In this document: positions 27,460 through 35,612 of the stretch, piece after piece | Position numbering within the stretch: the stretch's first letter is position 1 | Layout: each line of letters starts with the position of its first letter | Origin: Deefgea salmonis | GTDB lineage: Bacteria > Pseudomonadota > Gammaproteobacteria > Burkholderiales > Chitinibacteraceae | Direction: 5' to 3' | Assembly: GCF_020531905.1 (NCBI RefSeq) | Contig: NZ_JAJAWG010000005.1 | Location: forward strand, 124,001 to 188,000 | Length of the DNA: 64,000 nucleotides | Made by a program: the position numbers and the translations under genes | The notes under the pieces: model-generated | Database searches by the model: none | Seen by the model: the letters and a program-made list of their open reading frames with translations, nothing else | What the model was told of the DNA's origin: nothing

Positions 27460-29091
27460 ATGAGGCAAGAGACAAAGCAACAGTTTAAAAAGCTAGAATG
27501 GTCGGCGATATTGGCGCTGCTGTGTGCGGTTTTGGCGGCTATTTTTGTTTATCTTAGCTATGTCACTTTGGCTGAACGGCAAGCGGCAACAGAGCGTCGC
27601 TATCAATCGTATTTATTGGCTGAGCAAATGCGTTTAAGCTCTGATCAATTAACGTTAATGGCCCGTGCTTATGCGGCGACCGGAAATACCAAGTTTTTGC
27701 AATTTTATAATCAAATTCTTGATATTCGAAACGGCATTCGTCCTAGACCAGAAAATTATCATCGGGTGTATTGGGATTTATTAATGCCCCATCAAGGCGT
27801 TCCGCCTTTTCCTGATGGTCAAACAGTGAGTTTGCGGCAATTATTTGATCAAAATGGTTTTACTGAGCAAGAATTACTTCAGTTGCACGCCGCGCAAGCC
27901 AGTTCGGATCAATTGGCTGATTTAGAAAAAAATGTGTTTAAATTGGTGGCGCAAAATAAACCCAAAACGGATGGCAATTATGTTACGCCAGCGGCAGTGA
28001 GTCAGCTCTATGGCGAAGCTTATTTGCAGGCGAAAAGCCAGATTATGTCGCGGGTTAATGAGTTTTATCATTTGCAAGAGGCTAGAAATGCCGCCAGTGT
28101 TGCTCATGCTGTCAATAAAAACAACCTGATGATTAGCTTTGCTATTTTGAGTTTTATTGGCTTGGTGATTAGCTCTCTATTTAATTTTAGAGTAAGAGCG
28201 CAATTTGCGGATCAATTTATTGGCGACCTACAAAATGAAGTCACCGAGCAAACAAATATTATCATCGAAAAGAATCAAGAATTAACGCATGCTTTTGATT
28301 TAATGGCCAAGGCGCAGAAAAATCTGATTGAAACAGAAAAAATGGCTTCCTTAGGCGCTTTAGTCGTTGGCGTGGCGCATGAAATTAATACGCCGGTTGG
28401 AATTTGCATTACAGCGACGAGTTATATGGAAGAAGAAAATAATGAATTAAGTAAAATGGTTTCTGATCAGTCATTGAAGAAGAAATCATTAGAAAACTAC
28501 TTGGAAAAATTTGATCAAAGTATTAAATTGTCACTCAAAAATCTACATCGAATTGCGAGTATTATTAATAACTTTAAAGAAGTAGCGGTCGATCAGGATG
28601 TGGATGTTTTTTCTTCAATTGATTTAAAGGAAGATATTCAATACATGGTTGATGAGGTGATGTTGAGTAATCAGTATAATCAAAATCAAATTACAATTTA
28701 TGTACATTGCGATGAACAATGGATTTGCCTGTGCTATCCCGGCGTTTTAATTAAAGTGTTAAGGCAGTTACTTAAAAACGCGTTGATTCATGCTTTTGAT
28801 GCTGGCGCCAATGGCCAAATCGATGTGGTGGTGGCGAAAATAGAGCATTACTATCAAATTAGCGTGCAAGATAATGGCAAGGGAATGCAAGAGCTTGAGC
28901 AGCTTAAAATTTTTGATCCGTTTTATACCACCAAGCGCAATCAAGGCGGCATTGGTTTAGGCTTGCCGATTGTTTTTAATTTGGTAACGCAAAAATTAGG
29001 TGGCTCGATTCGTTGTACTTCGGTGGTTGGGCAGGGCACGTGTTTTCAAATAAAAATTCCAGTTGAGGGCAAATCGGTCGATCTTACTTAA
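27460..29091 (+). CDS. Membrane sensor histidine kinase
   Basis: A 543-residue sensor kinase without an adjacent response regulator. The N-terminus has a membrane segment (about 13-35), a periplasmic helical sensor region of about 180 residues, and a second membrane segment (about 222-243). A coiled coil follows, then the phospho-acceptor box MASLGALVVGVAHEINTPVG (His307) and the ATPase domain with the N box (LKNALIHAFD), G1 (VQDNGKGM) and G2 (GGIGLGLPIV). The stimulus is unknown. As an orphan kinase it may act on a regulator encoded elsewhere. Confidence 0.9.
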   Translation: MRQETKQQFKKLEWSAILALLCAVLAAIFVYLSYVTLAERQAATERRYQSYLLAEQMRLSSDQLTLMARAYAATGNTKFLQFYNQILDIRNGIRPRPENYHRVYWDLLMPHQGVPPFPDGQTVSLRQLFDQNGFTEQELLQLHAAQASSDQLADLEKNVFKLVAQNKPKTDGNYVTPAAVSQLYGEAYLQAKSQIMSRVNEFYHLQEARNAASVAHAVNKNNLMISFAILSFIGLVISSLFNFRVRAQFADQFIGDLQNEVTEQTNIIIEKNQELTHAFDLMAKAQKNLIETEKMASLGALVVGVAHEINTPVGICITATSYMEEENNELSKMVSDQSLKKKSLENYLEKFDQSIKLSLKNLHRIASIINNFKEVAVDQDVDVFSSIDLKEDIQYMVDEVMLSNQYNQNQITIYVHCDEQWICLCYPGVLIKVLRQLLKNALIHAFDAGANGQIDVVVAKIEHYYQISVQDNGKGMQELEQLKIFDPFYTTKRNQGGIGLGLPIVFNLVTQKLGGSIRCTSVVGQGTCFQIKIPVEGKSVDLT

Positions 29092-29306
29092 GTATGGGTA
29101 GCAAAGTGTTATGAGAAGACGTTAGACCAGGCATCCTCGCCGCAGACCGTGCATTGAGTACAGTAGGACAAAACGCGACTAGAAAGACGGGGATTAAGGA
29201 CTTTAGTGAGCGTCGCTTGTGACAAGCGAACGTGTTGGCGTGATTGAGGGCAGAGCCTGAATGATTGACTTCATTTGGGCTTTATTTATGGCGGATGGAG
29301 TTAGGT

Positions 29307-29936
29307 ATGCAATTGGTGATTGGGAATAAAAATTACTCTTCATGGTCTTTGCGGCCGTGGCTGGGGATGAAAGTTGCGGGAATTAAATTTGACGAAGTGG
29401 CACATGATTTGTACGCGCCCAATGCCTTGGCGGCGCGCTTGCAGTTCTCGCCTAGCGGCAAAGTGCCGGTTTTAATCGATGGTGATCTGCATATTTGGGA
29501 TAGCTTAGCGATTGCAGAATATTTGGCGGAACGTTATCCAGCGGCCAAATTATGGCCACAAGAGATCGTAGCGCGCGCTTATGCACGCTCGGTTTGCGCT
29601 GAAATGCACGCTGGATTTTCGGCTTTACGCACGATGTGTCCTATGGATGTGACTCAGAGACATTCGGTGGTGATGAACGATGCGCTGCAGGCGGATATTG
29701 ATCGGGTATTGGCGATTTGGCATGATTGCCGCGCGCGGTTTGCTGGGCATGGCGAATTTTTGTTTGGGCATTTTTCTTGGGTGGATGCTTTTTTTGCGCC
29801 GGTGGTGACGCGCTTTGTAACTTACGGTATTTCTGTTCCTGCGCCATTAGATTTATACATGAATGCAGTGCTAGCCTTGCCATCAATGCAAGAATGGCGG
29901 GTTGAGGCGCGAGCAGCGTTAAGTCTTGCTGTATAG
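29307..29936 (+). CDS. Glutathione S-transferase family protein
   Basis: A 209-residue cytosolic GST-like protein. The thioredoxin-fold N-domain begins LVIGNKNYSSWSLRPWL, where the SSWS serines are at the usual active-site position, and has the cis-proline GSH-binding segment SGKVPVLIDGD followed by IWDSLAIAEYL. The helical C-domain contains MHAGFSALRTMCPMD. The substrate is unknown. The ATG at 29307 is preferred, with GGAG six bases upstream; in-frame starts at 29295 and 29265 are possible. A terminator follows at 29968. Confidence 0.88.
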   Translation: MQLVIGNKNYSSWSLRPWLGMKVAGIKFDEVAHDLYAPNALAARLQFSPSGKVPVLIDGDLHIWDSLAIAEYLAERYPAAKLWPQEIVARAYARSVCAEMHAGFSALRTMCPMDVTQRHSVVMNDALQADIDRVLAIWHDCRARFAGHGEFLFGHFSWVDAFFAPVVTRFVTYGISVPAPLDLYMNAVLALPSMQEWRVEARAALSLAV

Positions 29937-29967
29937 CTGGATTAGATCGGCAATCAGCGCCAAAAAC

Positions 29968-29988
29968 AGCGGCTTTTCGCCGCTTTTT
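29968..29988 (+). terminator. Terminator of the GST gene
   Basis: AGCGGC and GCCGCT (29968-29973 and 29979-29984) enclose TTTTC, flanked by A and T runs. A second small hairpin, TGCCTA/TAGGCA, follows at 29991-30007. Confidence 0.8.
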
Positions 29989-29989
29989 G

Positions 29990-30018
29990 TTGCCTATTTT
30001 TTAGGCACGATGTAGAAT
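29990..30018 (+). promoter_or_regulatory. Probable sigma-70 promoter of dusB-fis
   Basis: TTGCCT (29990-29995) and TAGAAT (30013-30018) with a 17-base spacer, about 30 bases upstream of the dusB ATG. The -35 overlaps the small hairpin that follows the GST terminator. Confidence 0.5.
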
Positions 30019-30049
30019 CCGCGCCTTCCCCTTGGATGATTTGAATGCC

Positions 30050-31063
30050 ATGCAGATTGGCCCGTATCAGTTAAAAAATAATCTGATCGTTGCGCCCATG
30101 GCGGGAGTGACTGATCGTCCTTTTCGTCAATTGTGTAAGCAGTTTGGCGCTGGGCATGCGGTCTCCGAAATGATGACTAGCGATGTGGCTTTACGTTCAA
30201 GTCAAAAATCTTTGCTGCGCGCTAATTTTGACGGTGAACTGGCGCCAATTTCGGCGCAGATTGCCGGCTCAGATCCCAAAATGTTGGCCGAAGCGGCGCG
30301 GTTTCAAGTCGCCAATGGCGCGCAAATTGTCGATATCAATATGGGCTGCCCAGTCAAAAAGGTCTGCAATAAGCTGGCGGGTTCGGCTTTATTGCAAAAC
30401 GAGCAATTGGTTGGCGATATTTTGGCTGCGGTGGTTAATGCCGTTGACGTGCCAGTCACGTTAAAAACCCGCTTGGGTTTTGCCAATGGCGCGGAGAATA
30501 TTTTGCGCGTTGCCGAGCTGGCCGAGAACGCTGGGATTGCTGCGTTGGCGATTCATGGCCGCACGCGGGAAGACATGTATCACGGGCAGGCAAGGTATGA
30601 CTTGATTCGCGCAGTCAAAGAATCGATTTCGATTCCGGTGATTGCCAATGGCGATATCGATAGTCCAGCCAAAGCGGCTTTGGTGCTCAAAGAAACCGGG
30701 GCTGATGCGATTATGATTGGCCGTGCGGCACAAGGCCGACCTTGGTTATTCCGTGAAATTGCGCATTTTTTGGCGACGGGAGAAACCTTACCGCCGCCCG
30801 AAGTGCTAGAAATTCACGGCGTATTGCTGGGGCATTTGGACGATTTATATGCGTTTTATGGTGAGTATTCCGGTTGCCGCATCGCCCGTAAGCATATTGC
30901 TTGGTATACCAAGGGTTTACATGGCAGTAATGAATTTAGGCAAACGATGTATGCCGAGGAAAGCACCGCTGGACAAGCGCTAGCGGTCGATACCTACTTA
31001 AAAAGCTTGCTCAATTTTGGCGAGCGATTGCAATACCGCAACACAGCGAACGAGTCAGAATAG
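30050..31063 (+). CDS. dusB: tRNA-dihydrouridine synthase B
   Basis: An FMN-dependent enzyme of 337 residues that reduces uridine to dihydrouridine in the tRNA D-loop. The N-terminal TIM barrel shows APMAGVTDRPFRQLC and the active-site segment DINMGCPVKKVCNKLAGSALL (catalytic Cys in MGCP). AIHGRTREDMYHG and ANGDIDSP complete the FMN site. The ATG at 30050 begins the family N-terminus (MQIGPYQL); a TTG at 30032 is in frame but lacks support. It precedes fis, the conserved dusB-fis arrangement of gamma- and betaproteobacteria. Confidence 0.95.
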   Translation: MQIGPYQLKNNLIVAPMAGVTDRPFRQLCKQFGAGHAVSEMMTSDVALRSSQKSLLRANFDGELAPISAQIAGSDPKMLAEAARFQVANGAQIVDINMGCPVKKVCNKLAGSALLQNEQLVGDILAAVVNAVDVPVTLKTRLGFANGAENILRVAELAENAGIAALAIHGRTREDMYHGQARYDLIRAVKESISIPVIANGDIDSPAKAALVLKETGADAIMIGRAAQGRPWLFREIAHFLATGETLPPPEVLEIHGVLLGHLDDLYAFYGEYSGCRIARKHIAWYTKGLHGSNEFRQTMYAEESTAGQALAVDTYLKSLLNFGERLQYRNTANESE

Positions 31064-31117
31064 CGTAACAGCTGTGTGATGAAGACAATAACGAACACCG
31101 AAAAATCGGGAGATTGA

Positions 31118-31357
31118 ATGACTACCCCCACCGACTTGATTGCAACGGCAATTAATGAATCGCTCGCGCAGTATTTTAATGACCTTGATGGTGAGCCGCC
31201 GAGTGCATTGTATGAAATGGTTTTGGCTCGCATGGAAAAGCCGCTCTTGGTGAATGTGCTGCAGCGCGTTGAGGGTAATCAATCGCGCGCTTCAGAAATG
31301 CTTGGCATTAATCGCAATACCCTGCGTAAAAAATTACAAGCCTACGATTTGTTATAA
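31118..31357 (+). CDS. fis: Nucleoid-associated DNA-bending protein Fis
   Basis: A 79-residue Fis-family protein, shorter at the N-terminus than the 98-residue E. coli protein but with the complete C-terminal helix-turn-helix: [20 protein letters not shown] and KKLQAYDL. It would bend DNA and regulate growth-linked genes. It lies 54 bases after dusB, as expected for the dusB-fis operon. A small hairpin, GACCCCTGTGGGGTC, follows at 31361-31375, before purH. Confidence 0.94.
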   Translation: MTTPTDLIATAINESLAQYFNDLDGEPPSALYEMVLARMEKPLLVNVLQRVEGNQSRASEMLGINRNTLRKKLQAYDLL

Positions 31358-31360
31358 ATC

Positions 31361-31375
31361 GACCCCTGTGGGGTC
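31361..31375. other. Small hairpin between fis and purH
   Basis: GACCCC and GGGGTC form a six-bp stem around a three-base loop. It has only a short T tract (TAGTTTC) after it, so it may slow rather than end transcription into purH. Confidence 0.45.
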
Positions 31376-31401
31376 TAGTTTCAATTCAAACAGAGGAAAG
31401 C

Positions 31402-32967
31402 ATGATGAGCAAAATTACCCGTGCCTTGATCAGCGTATCGGATAAAACTGGTGTTTTAGCATTTGCCCAAGCCTTGCATCAGCAAGGTGTCGAGATTCTT
31501 TCGACGGGTGGCACAGCTAAATTATTCGCCGATCACGGTCTACCCGTGATTGAAGTTGCCGATTACACCGGCTTTCCTGAAATGCTCGATGGCCGCGTGA
31601 AGACTTTGCATCCAAAAATCCACGGTGGCATTTTAGGCCGTCGTGATTTAGACGCGCATGTGGCCACGATGGGCGAGCATGGCATTGGTAATATTGATTT
31701 AGTCTGCGTGAATCTGTATCCGTTTGAAGCTACGATTGCCAAACCCGATTGCAGCTATGAAGACGCGATTGAAAACATCGACATCGGTGGCCCAGCCATG
31801 GTGCGCTCAGCCGCCAAAAACCACGCGCACGTGGCGATTGTCACTGATGCGGCGGACTACGATTTATTGATCGAAGAAATGCAAGCTAACGGCGGCGCAT
31901 TGGCTTTGGCAACGCGCAAAAACTTGGCGAAAAAAGCCTTTAGCCATACTGCCGCGTATGACGGCGCGATTTCAAATTACCTGACGGCATTGACTACCGA
32001 CGGTGAAAAAGCGATTTACCCAACGCGCTTAAACTTGCAGTTCGAAAAAGTGCAAGACATGCGTTACGGCGAAAATCCACATCAATCAGCAGCGTTTTAC
32101 CGTGATTTGGATCCAGCAGCAGGCAGCTTGGCCAATTACAAGCAGTACCAAGGTAAAGAATTGTCGTACAACAATATCGCCGATTCGGATGCCGCGTGGG
32201 AATGCGTGAAGCAATTTGCCGAACCAGCCTGTGTGATTGTAAAACACGCCAATCCTTGCGGCGTTGCCGTGGGTAAAGACAGCTATAGCGCATACCGCCT
32301 AGCCTTAGCGACCGATACCACCAGTGCCTTTGGCGGGATTATTGCTTTTAATAAAACCGTAGATGCCGATACCATTGAAGCGGTTTCGACGCAATTTTTG
32401 GAAGTATTGATTGCGCCAGCCTACACGGCAGAAGCATTGGCTTTGATCGCCAAAAAACAAAATGTACGTGTATTGGAAATCGCGATTGAAAACGGTGAAA
32501 ACCGTTTTGATATCAAACGCGTTGGTGGCGGTCTGTTGGTGCAAACACCAGACGTTCACGCGCTTTTACTGAGCGATTTGAAAGTCGTTACCAAATTGCA
32601 ACCGACGCCTGAACAGTTGAAAGATCTGTTGTTCGCGTGGAATGTGGCCAAGTTTGTTAAATCGAACGCGATTGTGTTCTGCAAAGGCGGCCAAACACTG
32701 GGCGTTGGCGCTGGCCAAATGAGCCGTGTGGATTCAACTAAAATTGCCGCGATTAAAGCGCGCAACGCTGGGTTGGAATTACGCGGTTCAGTCGCAGCGT
32801 CAGATGCTTTCTTCCCGTTCCGTGATGGCGTGGATGTGATTGCCGAAAACGGTGTGTCAGCCATTATTCAACCAGGCGGTAGCTTGCGCGATGAAGAAGT
32901 GATTGCGGCGGCCGACGAACACGGTATCGCAATGGTGATGACTGGCATTCGTCATTTCCGTCATTAA
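31402..32967 (+). CDS. purH: Bifunctional AICAR formyltransferase / IMP cyclohydrolase
   Basis: Catalyses the last two steps of IMP synthesis. The 521-residue protein has the N-terminal IMP cyclohydrolase domain ([35 protein letters not shown]) and the C-terminal AICAR transformylase domain with [13 protein letters not shown], the catalytic [11 protein letters not shown] (Lys-His) and AFGGIIAFN. The GAGGAAAG ribosome site decides the ATG at 31402. It lies 44 bases after fis, continuing the dusB-fis-purH arrangement. pagP and purD follow. Confidence 0.96.
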   Translation: MMSKITRALISVSDKTGVLAFAQALHQQGVEILSTGGTAKLFADHGLPVIEVADYTGFPEMLDGRVKTLHPKIHGGILGRRDLDAHVATMGEHGIGNIDLVCVNLYPFEATIAKPDCSYEDAIENIDIGGPAMVRSAAKNHAHVAIVTDAADYDLLIEEMQANGGALALATRKNLAKKAFSHTAAYDGAISNYLTALTTDGEKAIYPTRLNLQFEKVQDMRYGENPHQSAAFYRDLDPAAGSLANYKQYQGKELSYNNIADSDAAWECVKQFAEPACVIVKHANPCGVAVGKDSYSAYRLALATDTTSAFGGIIAFNKTVDADTIEAVSTQFLEVLIAPAYTAEALALIAKKQNVRVLEIAIENGENRFDIKRVGGGLLVQTPDVHALLLSDLKVVTKLQPTPEQLKDLLFAWNVAKFVKSNAIVFCKGGQTLGVGAGQMSRVDSTKIAAIKARNAGLELRGSVAASDAFFPFRDGVDVIAENGVSAIIQPGGSLRDEEVIAAADEHGIAMVMTGIRHFRH

Positions 32968-33227
32968 TCAGCAAAGCCGCTGCGCTGTTGATGCACTGTA
33001 GCGGTGTCGTTAATTGGTCGCCATTAAATGGGCGACCAGAATACCCATAAAAAATATAAATAATAACAAGCGAATCAGTCGATTGATCAAAGCTTGCTGG
33101 CATCTGGATGTTGAGCCGTATTTTCGGTTATTACGCCTTGCCAGTTGGTTTTGCATCCATGTTGAACTCAGCTCGCATCTCACGGGAAGATGAAAAACAT
33201 TTTTAACTCTTCGAATGATTCAAAATA

Positions 33228-33779
33228 ATGACATTTAAAAAAATATGGGCAATGTGTATCGGGCTATTGTTCGCTGCCAATGTATCGGCAGCCGATTGTG
33301 CTAACTGGTGGCTGTTTGATAAGGCTTGCGCCAATATCAGCAGCATCTGGGATGAGGGCGAAACGGGTTTGTTGGTGTCTGGCTACGCTTGGCATAATCG
33401 CAGCACCTATGATCGAGATAAAATCGATAACTATAACGAATTGGCGTATGGCGGCGGTCTTAGCTTGTATCGCAGCTTACCCAATAATAATGAAGAAATG
33501 ATTTATGCGATGATGTTTTCTGATTCGCATAGCAAGCCTGAGACCCATATCGGCTATGCCTATATGTGGTATTGGAATGTCTTAGGTCCACTCAAAGCGG
33601 GGGCGGGTTTGACTGCGGGTTTGTTCTCGCGCAGTGATATCGGCAGTTATGTCCCGCTGCCTTTTGCCTTGCCTTTAGTTGCGCTGAAATATGACAAAGT
33701 TAATCTGTATGCGACTTATATTCCGGGTAGTAGCAATAATGGCAATGTGTTGTTTATATTTTCCCGCTTTGATTACTAA
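33228..33779 (+). CDS. pagP: Lipid A palmitoyltransferase PagP
   Basis: An outer-membrane beta-barrel enzyme that moves a palmitoyl chain from phospholipid to lipid A. The 183-residue protein has a signal peptide (cleavage near ANVSAA, residues 17-22), an amphipathic N-terminal helix (CANISSIWDEGETGLLVSG), and the PagP active-site pattern: His56 in YAWHNRSTYD and Asp99-Ser100 in MMFSDSHSKPE, aligning with H33, D76 and S77 of mature E. coli PagP. Also conserved are IDNYNELAYGGGLSL, YVPLPFALPLVAL and the C-terminal TYIPGSSNNGNVLFIFSRF. It lies between purH and purD, only 23 bases before purD, so it may be co-transcribed with it. Confidence 0.9.
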   Translation: MTFKKIWAMCIGLLFAANVSAADCANWWLFDKACANISSIWDEGETGLLVSGYAWHNRSTYDRDKIDNYNELAYGGGLSLYRSLPNNNEEMIYAMMFSDSHSKPETHIGYAYMWYWNVLGPLKAGAGLTAGLFSRSDIGSYVPLPFALPLVALKYDKVNLYATYIPGSSNNGNVLFIFSRFDY

Positions 33780-33802
33780 TCAGCGCTTGGAGTAAGAAAG
33801 AA

Positions 33803-35077
33803 ATGAATATCCTCGTCATTGGCTCAGGTGGCCGTGAACATGCATTAGCTTGGAAATTAGCCCAATCTGAGCGCTCGACTAAAGTATTTGTCGCGCCAGG
33901 CAATGCAGGGACTGCACTCGAAAAAAATCTCACCAATGTCGCAATCACCGCTATTTCAGAATTGATTGAATTTGCTAAAGCGGAAAACATCCAGCTGACC
34001 GTCGTTGGTCCCGAAGCGCCGTTGTCGCAAGGGATTGTGGATGCGTTTCGTTTGGCTGGGCTCAAAATTTTTGGCCCAACTCAGGCAGGCGCTCAGCTTG
34101 AATCATCTAAAGATTTTGCTAAAGCCTTTATGCAGCGCCATGGCATTCCGACTGCCGATTACCAAACGTTTGCCGATGCTGCGGCAGCGCATGCCTATAT
34201 CGACGCCAAAGGCGCGCCGATTGTGATTAAGGCTGATGGCTTAGCGGCGGGTAAAGGCGTGGTGGTCGCGATGGACTTGCTCGAAGCCCATGCGGCAGTG
34301 GATGCGATGTTGTCTGACAATCAATTTGGCGACGCGGGTGCCCGCGTGGTGATTGAAGAATTCCTCACCGGCGAAGAAGCCAGCTTTATCGTGATGGTCG
34401 ATGGTAAAAACGTATTGGCGATGGCCTCCAGCCAAGACCACAAGCGTTTACTCGACGGCGATTTAGGCCCGAACACCGGCGGCATGGGTGCGTATAGCCC
34501 CGCGCCAGTGGTCACGCCAGAAATCAACGCACGCGCAATGCGTGAGGTGATTTTGCCAACGGTGCAAGGCATGGCCAAAGACGGCATCGAATACACCGGG
34601 TTTTTGTACGCCGGTTTAATGGTGAGCCCGGATGGTTCGCTCAAAACGCTGGAATTTAACTGCCGCTTTGGTGACCCAGAAACTCAGCCGATTATGCTGC
34701 GCCTGAAGTCGGACTTTGTGACTTTGTGCGAGCATGGCGTGAACGGCACGCTCGATCAAGTTGAATGCGAATGGGATCGTCGGGTGGCTTTGGGCGTGGT
34801 AATGGCTGCGGCCAATTACCCAGAAACACCGCGCAAAGGCGACGTGATTACCGGTTTGCCGAGTGATTTAGAAGACGGTCATGTGTTCCATGCCGGTACT
34901 ACGCTCAATGCCGCGGGTGAGCCAATCACCAGTGGCGGCCGTGTATTGTGTGTTACCGCATTTGGTGAAAACTACAAAATGGCGCAAAAACGCGCGTATG
35001 AAATTTTGGCCGAGATTCATTTTGATGGCGCGCAATATCGTAATGATATTGCTTGGCGAGCGATTAATCGTAAATAA
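33803..35077 (+). CDS. purD: Phosphoribosylamine-glycine ligase (GAR synthetase)
   Basis: Second enzyme of purine synthesis, joining glycine to phosphoribosylamine with ATP. The 424-residue ATP-grasp protein begins MNILVIGSGGREHALAWKL and contains KADGLAAGKGVVVA, the LTGEEASFIVMVDG loop, the SQDHKRLLDGDLGPNTGGMG signature and EFNCRFGDPETQ. All catalytic regions are complete. It follows pagP by 23 bases and has a strong terminator 20 bases after the stop. Confidence 0.96.
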   Translation: MNILVIGSGGREHALAWKLAQSERSTKVFVAPGNAGTALEKNLTNVAITAISELIEFAKAENIQLTVVGPEAPLSQGIVDAFRLAGLKIFGPTQAGAQLESSKDFAKAFMQRHGIPTADYQTFADAAAAHAYIDAKGAPIVIKADGLAAGKGVVVAMDLLEAHAAVDAMLSDNQFGDAGARVVIEEFLTGEEASFIVMVDGKNVLAMASSQDHKRLLDGDLGPNTGGMGAYSPAPVVTPEINARAMREVILPTVQGMAKDGIEYTGFLYAGLMVSPDGSLKTLEFNCRFGDPETQPIMLRLKSDFVTLCEHGVNGTLDQVECEWDRRVALGVVMAAANYPETPRKGDVITGLPSDLEDGHVFHAGTTLNAAGEPITSGGRVLCVTAFGENYKMAQKRAYEILAEIHFDGAQYRNDIAWRAINRK

Positions 35078-35100
35078 AGCATTGCGATCACTACAAAGTA

Positions 35101-35126
35101 AAAAGCGGCCTTGGCCGCTTTTTTTT
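35101..35126 (+). terminator. Terminator of purD
   Basis: AAAAGCGGCC, a two-base loop and GGCCGCTTTT form a perfect 10-bp stem ending in a run of eight T. Confidence 0.92.
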
Positions 35127-35311
35127 ACGCTATAAAATTGTTGCTTGTTACTCAAATAAATCGGTTTTATTCGCGTCGATGGCTGCGTAAGGTGTGATTG
35201 ATTCTGGCGATAAAGCGAGGGTTAATCGCGCTTTATTTTTTGTTGCCAGCGGGTTTTGAATCGAGCTTTGTTGATCGGCATCAACGAGGAATCAGCAATA
35301 CTGTGTGGTAT

Positions 35312-35330
35312 TATGAATCATTCTCATTGC
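35312..35330 (+). promoter_or_regulatory. Probable Fur box before feoA
   Basis: GAATCATTCTCATTGC (35315-35330) resembles the right part of the Fur consensus (GATAATGATAATCATTATC). It overlaps a TATTAT hexamer (35309-35314) that could be a -10. Iron repression of feoAB is expected from this position, about 13 bases upstream of the chosen feoA start. Confidence 0.6.
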
Positions 35331-35342
35331 GGACTGGCGATT

Positions 35343-35612
35343 ATGCGTTCTTTAGCTCAGCTTGATTTAAACCAACGTGCTTTGGTACAAACGATTGGCA
35401 CTGATGTTGATTTGCTACCGCGATTGTCGGCGCTGGGTTTGCGTGAGCACAGTGAAGTCACGGTGATACGCCGAGGCTGGCTCGGTGGCCCTTTGCATTT
35501 GCGGGTGGGTAATACTGAATTTATGCTGCGCCGTGCCGATGCCGCGCGGATTCAAGTGATGCCGATTGCGTCAAGTGTTGCTGTGCTGGATCAAACTGAG
35601 GTTTTAGCATGA
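35343..35612 (+). CDS. feoA: Ferrous iron transport protein A
   Basis: An 89-residue SH3-like small cytosolic protein that assists FeoB. It shows the family pattern LSALGLREHSEVTVIRRG and GGPLHLRVGNTEFMLRRADA. The start at 35343 is favoured because upstream in-frame ATGs lie within or before the Fur-box-like site; the ribosome site is weak. The end overlaps feoB as ATGA, so the two are coupled. Confidence 0.88.
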   Translation: MRSLAQLDLNQRALVQTIGTDVDLLPRLSALGLREHSEVTVIRRGWLGGPLHLRVGNTEFMLRRADAARIQVMPIASSVAVLDQTEVLA

